Positions 25,501 to 36,515 of a stretch of 64,000 bases of DNA are shown piece by piece. The stretch lies in contig NW_002476358.1 of the NCBI RefSeq assembly GCF_000189635.1, forward strand, positions 62,001-126,000, given 5' to 3'. The DNA is from Tetrahymena thermophila SB210. Lineage: Eukaryota > Ciliophora > Oligohymenophorea > Hymenostomatida > Tetrahymenidae. Both the position numbers and the translations under genes were made by a program. Within the stretch, counting starts at the first letter, position 1. Each line of letters opens with the position of its first letter. The notes under the pieces were generated by a model. It saw nothing but the letters and a program-made list of their open reading frames with translations, made no database searches and was not told the origin of the DNA.

Positions 25501-26799
25501 TATGATTCACTATTATACCATTACCTAAGCCACTAATATTCTACTCAGTTGCTATTCCTCCTACCAAAATGTAGTCATTACTAAATGTAGGGTTTATCAA
25601 CGAGCTTGGCTTACTCAAGGTAGGCGTACGATTATTTTGACGCTCAATTATATTTTTATTTGCTGTTTCAGGTATTATATTATTTGAAAATATTTAAGGT
25701 GATGAATTATTATACTCCCTACTACTGAAATTATCATTTTCTCCATTTTTAAAAAAATTAGCTGTCTAATTAGCTAAGGATGGTGAGTTTAAATGATCCC
25801 TTCCTACACTATTTTAAATGCTATTGTTATTACTATTTAAATTCTAAATATCAATTTTATTTTCACTGTCGTTATTCCTTTGCTATCCGAACGGAGAGTC
25901 AAATTCCTATGAATTATTACTATTCTATTTATTACCCTGTAGCTACTCTGACTAATTAAAAATATTTTCTTTAGAAACAAATAACAATAAAATAGATTTT
26001 TATAAGCTGAACATAATTCAAGAAGTTATTCAAAAAATTTAAAGCAATCAAATAATAAGATATTGATTTAGCTTTCTATTTTAAATACTAAAAATAATTT
26101 GCTTAAATACATGAATTAGTTTTACTTTTTCAAGCTATCCTGTTTTCCCTCCATTATTGTTATCGAAGCTAAATATATCTGAGTCTTTCGATTTGTTCTA
26201 TTCATTCTACAATAATATATTAATTTTAGAAATCATAATTTGTTTCCAAAAGCAAATTAAATATGATAAGACAATATCTCAATAATGCAAAGTTTTACAT
26301 CTTTTTAATGGAAAAAGCTACTCTTTTTCTTCAAAACCCTAGTAGATTCATCTGTTTTATACCAAAATAAAATTATTTGAATTTAACAAACTTGTTTTAT
26401 TATATAAAAGGCATTTTTTATATTGTCTAAATACAATATTTTTTCATTTTGCAGCCTTATTTAAAGTATATCTAAGTAATTACGCCTCATAGTATTTCTC
26501 CTTATAACAGGGTTATTAATTGGTTTTACATGGATATTGACTCCCTCTGTCCTAACTTATTTAGGAGTTGGAGGTTTTTCGCTTTCTAATTTATCATACA
26601 AATTATTGTAGGAAGTCTATATTCCGATTTCTTTGGTTTCATAAAATTTATTGAGCTTTCTATTTTTACAATATTGAAATATAAATAAATGTTAATCTAT
26701 CAGATCATCAAAATATTTATTTAAATCATTGCATTACTTGTTTTTTTATGAAAGAGGTTAATTTCCTTAAACTTAAAATCTTGTACTTCCACATCCCAT
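19511..26799 (-). CDS. CaMKK/SNF1-activating-like Ser/Thr kinase with acylated-type N-terminus
   Basis: Minus-strand gene from ATG (complement of 26797-26799) to TGA (complement of 19511-19513), with at least seven introns. It begins MGCGSTRFQ, a typical N-myristoylation plus Cys-palmitoylation start, so membrane anchoring is inferred. A leader of roughly 1,700 residues follows, Q/N/S-rich, with a poly-Gln tract at 23090-23220. The kinase domain lies in the last ~400 residues (about 20890-19800): glycine loop IGHGAFGKVKQV (split by an intron), FAVKII lysine, PNIVKLYEYIDD, catalytic VHRDIKPDN, IADFGVS, activation segment NGTKCYLAPEAF, then PLDIWAAGVSLYEIFTG. The DIW and GTKCYLAPE region and the VDDWVTDKGQNPLEF tail resemble CaMKK and yeast SNF1-activating kinases, which phosphorylate AMPK-type targets. 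All catalytic residues are present, so it should be active. The assignment among the CaMKK/LKB1/SAK group is by eye. Confidence 0.8.
23090..23220 (-). repeat. Trinucleotide-like tract encoding poly-Gln
   Basis: Imperfect repeats of TAA, CAA and TAG, in the gene's frame, give a run of almost pure Gln within the kinase leader (SLQQQQLQLQKQQQQQQ and on). The other two frames of the same strand give Asn-rich and Ile-rich runs. The tract starts at the codon series following CAGATATAACAATAAC on the minus strand. Confidence 0.7.
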
Positions 26800-27828
26800 T
26801 TACTGTTTTTTTGTACTAACTATAAAAAACTGTATCAGTAATTTTAGGCTGCTTAGTAAATTTCAATATGAAAAACAATGTAATTTTTATATTTATGCTG
26901 TTTTAAAGGATGATACAAAAATTTAATTACTATAAATAATACAGAAATTCGCAACAACTTTATAATTAATTACTGAATATTGATGGAAAAAAAACTCTAT
27001 TTATTAGTTAATCAATATTTCATTCTTTTAACTTGAAAATGTTAATTTTCATATAATTTCACAATAAATAAAGTAAACAAATGTATCTAATTGTTTATTT
27101 TATTCTTACAATAATAAGTAAATTAATTTTTAATTCAATGGATTAAAATTATACCATTATATATATGGTTGACTCTATGTCTTAAGGAGAGTTCAGGATA
27201 TATTAACCTTTTGGTTCATCTAAAATTTATAAAATGTTTTTAGTTCAATTTTTTAATTCTTAAATATTTTTTACAATCACATAAATTTTTATTAGCAAAA
27301 CTATGAAATATAAAATTTTCAATAAATATTTAATGTATGAATTCCCAAAATATTTTCTAAATATTTATAACTATAGGGCTATTATATTAGCTCAAATAAA
27401 TATATACAATTATGATACAAACTATACCCTTATAAATACCAATTAATTGAGAGGTGAACAACTAAATTAAATTATAAGAGTTTTACTTTACAAAATTTTA
27501 AGCTTAAATATAAACTGCAATTAAGTTAAGAGCTTTGAAAATAGTAAAATTTAATTCTATTTTAAGTCGTATTAGTCGGAATTGATGTTTTGGAAAAATA
27601 CCAAATCGAAAAGATGTGTTTTGATAAATTGTAAAAGAAAATACATATTAAACTGTATTATTGTATTAATTCTAGATAAATAATTATATTTGATTTTTGA
27701 TCACTTAGTTAAAAATTATTGACTTTTGTTAAGCTCTAAAAAATAGCAAAAATAATCAGAAGGACAGATATAAATAATAAGTCCATTATTTATAATTAAT
27801 AGATACTGAATAAAGCAAAAATCAAGAG
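26800..27828. promoter_or_regulatory. Divergent intergenic region
   Basis: About 1.03 kb between the starts of the kinase gene (minus) and the VPS8 gene (plus). AT-rich, no element recognised, presumed to contain both promoters. Confidence 0.45.
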
Positions 27829-30800
27829 ATGTCATAAAATAACAGCAAGGTTAGTAGTTTTCTCTCAAATACAAATGAAATGAATTAAGATTCTAACCAT
27901 TCGTTAGAAGATCCTAATATATAATCAGCTCTACCATTTTTAGAAAAAAGGCTTAGCAATTATGAAAATATAGATCTAATTGAAAATAACCCTGCTAACA
28001 ATATAGATGATGAACAGGTTACATGTGATAACACTAGCATGATTAGAGAACTCTCTAATGAATTTGATCACTATGAGAAAGAATAGTTTAATTTCAATAG
28101 TGTTTAACCTATTTAAAGCAAGAAGTCTTTTAGCCAATATCACAATGAACAAAATAGCTCTAATTTTAGGTTTTCAAATGGTGAAGAGCACATATCTAGA
28201 TACTCAAGCGAATATTAAGAAAAATGTCAATTTGAGGAATTAAATGAAGTCTATACAAAAGAATTAAAGTAATGTGATTTTTAACTTACATATATGAAGT
28301 CTGAATACAAAAAAGAGTATCTTCGTTTTGAATTCATTTCTAAGTTAAATCACATAATATACAATAAGGAAAGAGCTGTATTGTCATGGCCAAATTGTTT
28401 ATAGATAAATAGCAATTATTTTATTGTTGGTGGTGGTAGTGGAAATTTCATTGTTTTTTCAAAGCTTAATTACGAGTATGAAATTTTTAGCACTTAGGGA
28501 TCACTCAGAAAAATAAATTGTATAGAAATGAGCGAAGATTTTAGAGTAATTTGTATTGGAGATAGTGTAGGTACTCTAGGAATATATGATATGAAGAAAA
28601 AAAAGGTAGTTAAATTTTTAGAAGGATTGCATGGAAACCAGGCTATTATGTCTATTAAAATTGTTTATAATAAGCCAAACAAATTGAATAATTTGCAGGT
28701 AATTACCTCAGATATAAATGGATAAGTTAAGGTTGTCTTTCTTACTAAAGGTATGTTTAAGTATAGTGTAAGTCAAAAGATTTTAATTGAGAAAAAGAGT
28801 TTTCCAATTTAATAGATTACTCTTCTATCAGAAGATCTAAAAGCTAAATATTAAAGGACAGAAAATAATGAAATCAGATACCTGTCATTTATTTCTGTTT
28901 CAGGTATCCAAATTTATAGCTATTCAATACAGACCATGAATCTCAATCTAATTTATCAGTAAAAATTAAAATCTTAAACCAAATTAATTTATTTCTAATT
29001 TACCGTAATTATTCTAACTTAAGTCCTTCCATTTTCTAGAAAATTTCAAATTGAAAGGTCATTTTAACTAGCTTAATTATGAAAGGGTTTAATATTTTTT
29101 TACTTATCAAAGAATATTTACAGTAAGTTAACAAATTTATGAAAAAGTCAGATTTATTTTATTAAATTTGCTAAAAAGCTCCTATTATTATTAGTATTTA
29201 TTGATAATAAATTTTTTTTCTTTAATTTTATCAAATTAGATTTAAGAACAAAGATTTTATTCCATCATAGTTTACCCACTAAGACCTTGGTTTTGTCAAT
29301 TTGTCTTGGGGAGAAGGATTCATTTTTGAAGTTGCTGGATATCTATATAAAACTATTACTAAAGTTATTTGTTGGAAAAATAAATTATACATTCTTAAAG
29401 TACTTCCAAATATGAAATTTAAATAAAATTCTATTTCTGAAATACCATTTTTATTTGAGGAATCAAATCCTCTCATATTCGAGAAAAATATTTTATACTC
29501 ATGTTTTTTAGCCTAGTCAATAATTTTGATTGTTGATTCTGATCAATATCTCTATTTATTTAATATGTCTGATTTAAAAAAATTGTTTAATACTAGCTTA
29601 TAAGCCTTGGAAATATGCAAAGAAAATGGAACACTACCATTTCCTTTACCAGTTAAAGAAAAGTTCTTTTTTCAACTTAATAAAATGAGTGGAAACAGTG
29701 CAGTATAAACTTACAAGTAAATAATTTATTATCTTTTCATTTTTCCTTTTAAATAATTTCATTAGAAATAAAAATGTTGAATTTTGGCAATTAAAATTAA
29801 ATAAATTTAAATTGTTCTTTGTTTATAAGAATTTTAAATTATTTTAAATAAAAATGTGAAATGTCAAATTAAATTTTAATTGACAAGTTAAATAAAATAA
29901 TTATTTTTATATTCTTTTTGTTTTAACAAAATAAATAATTTTTTTTTTTTTTTTAGTAATGTATTTAGCTAGAGCAAATATGACCAAGAATTATTATTTA
30001 TTGTTGATGGTAAAATGGGAGTGTGTGCGTTAGCTAAATGGTAATCAGTTTACAATAACTTGATCGAAAATGGAGAATGGAGACAAGCTATGCACTATCT
30101 AACAAATATTTATTATAATAAGGATAAGTTTGTAACTAACTTATCTTCCAATCAGCAAGAAAGAAAAATATTGTTAGAAGAAAGTGTAAAAATAGTATCT
30201 AATAAATATTTACAAATGTGCTTTTAAGTATTTAATTTAAACAAAGATGAAGTAAATTAAATAATGAAAAAATAGATATATATTTAACCATAAAATTCTA
30301 TCTACAGGTTACCAAGAGAGATATGATTGGTTTAATTGTTGAATTTTTAGTTCTTACTGAGAATTATGAGTTTTTGTTTAATGAACTCAAGCTGATAACT
30401 GAGGAACATTTCAAGTGCTCTAATTTGTTCATCGAATGCCTAGTTCCATTTTTAAGAAAATATAAAATTAAATATATTCCTGTTTCTTATTTAAACTATT
30501 TAATTGACTATTTTGAGCAGAGAAACTAAATAAGTTTGATAGAAAAAATGATTCTTTAACTTGATACTACTTTAATGAATACTCATTAGTTGATGGAAAT
30601 ATGTCTTAAGAAAAGACTTACTAAAGCCTTAATATACATATGTACTAAAGGTGAAGAAGGAGAGGATATTTACATGACTCCTTTATCAAAGATGTGGGGG
30701 CACCATCTTTTCCACAAATATTAGCAATAGTAGGTAGCAGTTGATCCTAACTGCAATAAAGCTATATAATCTGAAAACGTTGATGATGATAGGATTTTTG

Positions 30801-33613
30801 GTGAAAGAAGTCTTTGGTATGCTAGAATATGCTTGAAGAAGCATACTATAATGGGTGAAGACATTGAAGATAAAAAATATGAAAGTTTAGTTTATAACCT
30901 CGCTTAATGGGTGTTTAATATAAACAATTTAAATGAAATTTTATTGTTTTCACCAGTTTAAGGATTTGAAATTATTCATTTATTCTTTACCAATAATGTA
31001 GCAGACATTATCAATAAGAAGCAATTTTCTTAGGTCAATAAAAATGAAAAAAAAGATAGAACTTCACGTCTCAGTATTAGTCTTAAGAGAACTACTTCAA
31101 ATACATAGAATGAATCTAGACAAAATATTAGTAATTCTGATAATTACTCAAACGGATAAACATTAAAAAATGGGCATTATTCTGCAAAAGAGTTTTCTCA
31201 TAGCAATAGCTTAAACTCAAATTTTATGAATAACTTTGTTGAGAATAGTACCGTATTAGATGAAATTCTTGAAACTATTTAAGTTTGCTTTGAATAAATT
31301 ATGGAAAACGAAGATCCTCTTTATTAGTTCAATTTTTAGAATAACAGAAGTTCTTTGAAAGAAATGGTCTTAGATAGCAGAGGAAAGTCGTATAGTCATG
31401 ATTCAGTAAATGGAAATATTATTGGTTAAGTAAAGCAGGAATATTTCCTTTTTATTTGCAAGCTATTTTTAGAGTAAAACTCAGAAAACAATGACAATCT
31501 GTTAAAATCAGATCATATTCTTAATTTAAATGATAGCGGAGAGAATGGTAGCAAGACAGAAGGACAATTATCAAAAAGCAAAGGCTCATATTATAATGGA
31601 TAAAATCTTAGATTTCATTTAAAAAAAGGTTAAATTTTTGATGCTATCATTTATCTTATATAAAATCCTTTGATAATAAACGTGCTAAGTAACAATAAAG
31701 ATCATCCTACTCCTCATATTACCTTGATTGAATGGGATAACTAATAGGAGGTTGCAGAAATATACTAAGGATAATTTATTTAGTTTGTGCTATCTAGAGT
31801 TGATTTTGATAAATATCAAATTCAAACACTGAACAACCTTTTATTGAATTCTTTTGGCTTTAATGAATTGAAAGTAAATTTAAAAAAAATAATTTAATTT
31901 AAGCATTTATTTAAAACTATTTTTAATAAAATTAAATAGGCCAGCATTTACAAAGATATGAAAGAATATAAAAAATCGCTTGATTTATTTATTACTTCCA
32001 AAAATTAGTTAATTCAAAATAGATTATTTAACTGGCTAAACTACTAATTATCAGCTAATCACTAATAAAATGACCATTATAATAACTTGCTATTAATTAT
32101 TGAAGAAAAGTTAATAGAAATTATCAAAATCAACCCAGAAAAAACTAGGGAACTTATAAAAAAGCACTTGTCTGAAATAGAAACTAGAATGATAAGAAAG
32201 ATGAAAGATTTTCCAGATAAATAGCTTGAATACATCTAGAAAGTATTAGAAGAAAGAGATGAGAATAGCATACCAAAAGATCTCCTTACTCTATACATAG
32301 AACTCCTATGTAATTTAAACCCCTCTATTATTTTATAGGAGTTAGAAAAGTACGATTACGATTTAGATGCATGCTTGAATCTTTGCAAAGTGAATGGAAT
32401 CAATGATGCCTGTGCATATCTTTATGAGAAATAAGGTGATATCTAAAGCAGTTTTATGATTCATATAGAATATTTAAAAAATATATATGAAGAAATGATA
32501 AAAACATTTGAAAAATTAGAAGACGAAGAAGAAAAAAGTAAACAAAATTTCAATGAAATAACAATTTTGTTACCTTTACTGGATAAGTTAAATAAAGAAA
32601 TCTAGAAGCTATTCAATTTATGCAAAATAAACATGCCTATGAATGGTTTAGAAGAATGTATAAGACTAATATAAAATTTATTAGATTTATTTGTAGAATT
32701 GCTTGCCTAAAAAGATTATAAAACAAGCTTGCCAGATGATTTTTACTATAACTATATAGGATAAATATTTATTGAAATGTTAAAATATGTGGATCTTGAT
32801 TATTTTATTGATTAGCTATCAACTAAATACATTCATTTAAATCTAAAGAAGCTTTCAAGCACAATTTCAAGTATTCTATCAGATTTAGAGTACACTATGC
32901 AAACATATATAAACACTTCAGAGCTCCTTAAAGAATTCATTAATGATTAAACTATTATCTTATAAAAAGTTCTAAATAACGGTCTAAATGGATATCCTGT
33001 TTGCTAAATTTGCTTTTAAGCTATTACAAACCCTCTTCTATCTATATAAATTGAAAATTAAAAGACTCAATAAACTTTAAATGGATGGGTACTACCTGAT
33101 TATTTACTAAATTAACCAGTAGAGAAACCTAAAGAAGAGCTCACAAAAATAAAGTTTTAAAATACAATATTATTTAAATGTAATCATTACTACCATGATA
33201 CATGCTACTTCTAAGTTAAAGCAACAATATAAAGCGAATTAGTGAAGTAAAAATCCATTCTTGTTGAAACTCCTCTTTGTTTACTTTGTTATTCTCAACA
33301 GAGCAGTGATTTATATATGAATCTTTTAATTTAAAATGAAATAAGATAAAAAAATATTAAAGAAAATTTAGCTGGTACTGTATAAACAAGGAATTCAGGC
33401 GGAGGTTCAAGTTAACAAAAGCCTTCTTGTCACACAGTAGAATAAATGAAAAAACCTTTAAATAGTAAAGTCCCTTAATAATCAACACAGGATTTAAAGC
33501 AAATAGTTCAAAAGTAATAATAAAGAAAAGAATAGCTTTACAAATTTGATAAAAATAAAAATATATAAAATATTGATAAAAAATAATTATTTAAAACAAT
33601 AGTAGAATTTTGA
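27829..33613 (+). CDS. VPS8: VPS8-family CORVET tethering subunit, ~1,727 aa
   Basis: Exons 27829-28958, 29240-29716, 29957-30227 and 30308-33613 sum to 5,184 nt with all phases consistent. The N-terminal part is a WD-like propeller (IGDSVGTLGIYDMKKKKVV, VNLSWGEGFIFEVAGYLYK). The middle has the VPS8 helical signature: NGEWRQAMHYLTNIYYN, YIPVSYLNYLIDYFEQR and LMNTHQLMEICLKKRLTKAL followed by IYICTKGEEGEDIYMTPL. The C-terminus carries a RING-H2 (CQICF, FKCNHYYHDTCYF, CLLC) from about residue 1525, then a Q-rich tail. VPS8 in CORVET binds Rab5-type GTPases and tethers endosomes. Tetrahymena is known for an expanded VPS8 family (six paralogs), one of which works in mucocyst formation. I cannot say which paralog this is. 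The first intron (281 nt) stays open in frame for about 45 codons and could hide an extra exon. Confidence 0.85.
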
Positions 33614-34583
33614 AATTATAAGTAACAAATTTTATTGAGAAATTATTTATTTATTTATTAGATTTTTTTACATTTTATGTACTAATAATTGTTGTTTTTT
33701 AATCAAATAATTTCCTTAATTATCTTTAAAATAAGTTCATTTTAATTCAAAATAATTTTCATATTTTATCTATTAAAATAATTTTAATTGATATTTTTAA
33801 AAGTTTTATTGAAAAAGGCTAAAAAATTAAACATATTTTTAGAGATTTAAATATCATTTTAAAAAAATATTATATAACTTACTCAATTAAATATTCATTT
33901 TAATAAAACTATGACTGATCAAATAGTCAATTTTATAATGAAATTTTATTTAATAAAAGAAATAGTTTAGTAATTGAAGAAAATAAATAAATATACTTTA
34001 GGTTAATTAAAAGTTTAATAAGTTTTTTATAATTGGGAAGTATGAAATAAGCTAAATTCACTCATTTATTAAATTAAAATAAATTTTTAAAAATTCTAGA
34101 TAATAATTTTAGTAAATTTTTATAAATAAAATTTATGGTATTCTACTTATAATTAAGAAGAGTAATCAATTGTAAATTTAGCTAAAAATTTTAAATTCAC
34201 TAAGCGTATAAAAGAATTAATTTTGTAAATTAAGAAAAAACTGTATATATTAATTTTAATTTAATTAAAAAAAATTGTTTATATTCAATTTAATAAAATT
34301 AAAATTGAATCTATTAATAGCAATAAAAATAAATCTGATAAATATTTATAAAAAATAGTAATAAAAATAATATTGATAAATACTTATATAAAAAAATAAT
34401 ATGATTACATTTTACTAAAAGATATTTCCTTCGAGAAATATTCTATTTCAATAGTTTATAAACAGCAACAAATCTAACTAAATATTTAATTTAGCAACAA
34501 AACATAAAATTAAATTCTAAAGTATAAATAAAAACATATTTACTTTTAGTAAAATAAATACTTCTACTTCTGCAACTCAACTC
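33614..34583. other. Intergenic spacer
   Basis: About 970 nt, AT-rich, between two plus-strand genes. Nothing recognised. Confidence 0.5.
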
Positions 34584-35597
34584 ATGTAAAATCTTTTTGA
34601 AACTGTCAACTCTATTGTAGTCAACAAGCTTAGCTTAGATTCAATAGAATATACTACTAAATCCTCTGGTTTTTAAATTGAAACTCTTAAGGATGATGAA
34701 TTTATTGCTAAAGTTCTTTATACACCCATAAGTGATTATAGTATTCACGAAATAAAGGGTCATTTCCCAACCACTAAAATACCTTATACACCAGGATTCG
34801 AAGCAACTGGAGAGATAGTAGCTGGAAAAAGCGAATAAGTCAAGAGCCTTATTGGAAAAAAGGTAAGTTTTAAAGTAAATATTGGAGCATGGTAAAACTA
34901 TACTGTTGGTAGTTTAAAATAAGCAATAATTTATGAAGATGGAGTTGATTTAAAAAAAGCTAGCGCTGCTTGTTATGTTAATCCACTAACTGTTGTTGGC
35001 ATGCTTGAATTAATTAAATAAAATAATCCTAGAGCAATCATTAATACAGGGGCTGGGTCTTCAATTGGCAGAATGCTCTATTAAGGGTGCAAAAATTTAA
35101 ATATAGAAGTTATAAATATTGTAAGGAATAAATAAAAAGCTGAGGCATTAAAAAAGGAACTTGGTGCAGAGCATGTTTTAAGCACTGAAGATGTTGATAA
35201 TTTTAGAACAGAGTTATAAAGCCTAGCAGCTAAGCTTTAAGCAACAATTTGTTTTGAGTGTGTTGGAGGTCCTATTACAGGTGTGATTTTCAACGCTCTC
35301 CCTCCTAATAGCACTCTTTACGTTTACGGTACTTTAAGTGGACAAGATATATCAGGAGTTAATGGAGTCTAAGTCAGATGGGCTAACAAAAAAATTGAAG
35401 GCTATCTTGCCTACACATGGTTTGGAAAATTAAATGAAGATGAAAGAAACAGAGTTCATTCATTTATTTCACAAAATTTAAATACTATTTTTTCTGCAAA
35501 CATTTAAGGAGAATATCCTCTTACTTAAACTAAAGAAGCTATTGAACATTTCTCTAAGGATATGTCTGCTGGTAAGGTTATTTTAATTCCTTAATGA
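34584..35597 (+). CDS. MDR-family NAD(P)H-dependent enoyl/quinone reductase-like protein
   Basis: Intronless, 337 residues, ending IPQ with TGA at 35595-35597. It has the medium-chain dehydrogenase layout. A GroES-like N-terminal half (FPTTKIPYTPGFEATGEIVA, then GKKVSFKVNIGAW) precedes a Rossmann domain with INTGAGSSIGRMLYQGCK, the ELGAEHVLSTEDV motif and CFECVGGPITG. The structural and catalytic zinc Cys/His residues of alcohol dehydrogenases are absent, which points to the zinc-free branch (quinone oxidoreductase, 2-enoyl reductase). The substrate cannot be told by eye. The frame stays open a few codons upstream of the chosen ATG, which is the first in frame; no signal or targeting peptide is obvious. 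Confidence 0.85.
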
Positions 35598-36515
35598 AAT
35601 ATAATAAGAATCATAATGTCGAATTGCTTAAAATATTTTTAGCACAAAAAATTTATGTTTTTTTGAGTTGTAAAAATATTTTTATATTTTCTTTAAAAAA
35701 ATTATAAATTTTATAATATATTAAATGAAGCAGATAACATATTCTAAGTAAATACAAAAATATTTATACTCTATTGTATGGAATATATATTTTTATTTGT
35801 ATATCTTATTTATTTCAATCCTTATTCAAAGACTTATTACTTAGTGGTTTCTTCTATAGTTTAATACATCATCCTAAAAATTAAGGGATAATTGAAAGAA
35901 AAATAAATGTTTATATGGGGGGGGGGTCACAGCCGGGTGCGGTCTTCATTTTTTTTTTCCCTAATAAAAACTAAATTTTATAATATATATACCAGTGTTT
36001 AGCTAACATATAGACCTATCTTTTGCTATATTAATCATATTTATAGCCTTTATATTTCCTAAAAATTATAAAAAATGGCGATTACCGCATTTGAAAAAGT
36101 TTTTGCACATATATATCTTATTTACTCAAGATTTAAGTATGGGGTTTAGTGTTTCAAATTTAATAGGTAATATTTGTTCTATACTTAAGTAGAAGTAAAG
36201 TTGTTCAATTTACCAATCAAATGGTCATTGTATTTCTCTATTCATAATCTTAATATGTTTGTGAAGTATAATTATGATATTTTTTATTAATTTTAATAAT
36301 TTGGTAAAAGCTAATGAAAACTAATCTAAATACTAAAATGCATAATTATCATAAGATCATTGATTTTTTATCAACTATTTTTTGATCATTTTATCTATTT
36401 TTTGTTAAAGTCTTGCTCAATTAATTAAAAATAATTCGTTAATTTCCAAAAAGGGCTTACAAATAATATTTTGAATAAATAGGTTGTAATAATTATCTTA
36501 AAAATATAAAAGAAA
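35598..36515. other. Intergenic spacer with a GC-rich island
   Basis: AT-rich except for 35917-35942, a G10 run followed by a GC-rich stretch, described as its own entry. No coding signal. Confidence 0.5.
35917..35942. other. G10 homopolymer and GC-rich island
   Basis: Ten consecutive G (35917-35926), then TCACAGCCGGGTGCGG and, after TCTTCA, a run of T. The composition is wholly unlike the surroundings. It could form a small hairpin (CCG/CGG) or a G-quadruplex, or be a sequencing or assembly artefact. It is not a telomere repeat (GGGGTT) and I do not see the Tetrahymena chromosome-breakage motif. Confidence 0.6.

Noticed and set aside
26751-26765. Possible chromosome-breakage sequence (GAAAGAGGTTAATT)
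   Set aside because: It only partly resembles the 15-nt Tetrahymena Cbs and lies inside the kinase coding region; no telomere repeat is near.
34584-35597. Zinc alcohol dehydrogenase
   Set aside because: The zinc-binding Cys/His residues are absent, so the zinc-free reductase branch fits better.
35917-35960. Possible tRNA or Pol III gene at the GC-rich island
   Set aside because: No cloverleaf, no proper A and B boxes; the T run alone is not evidence in this AT-rich genome.
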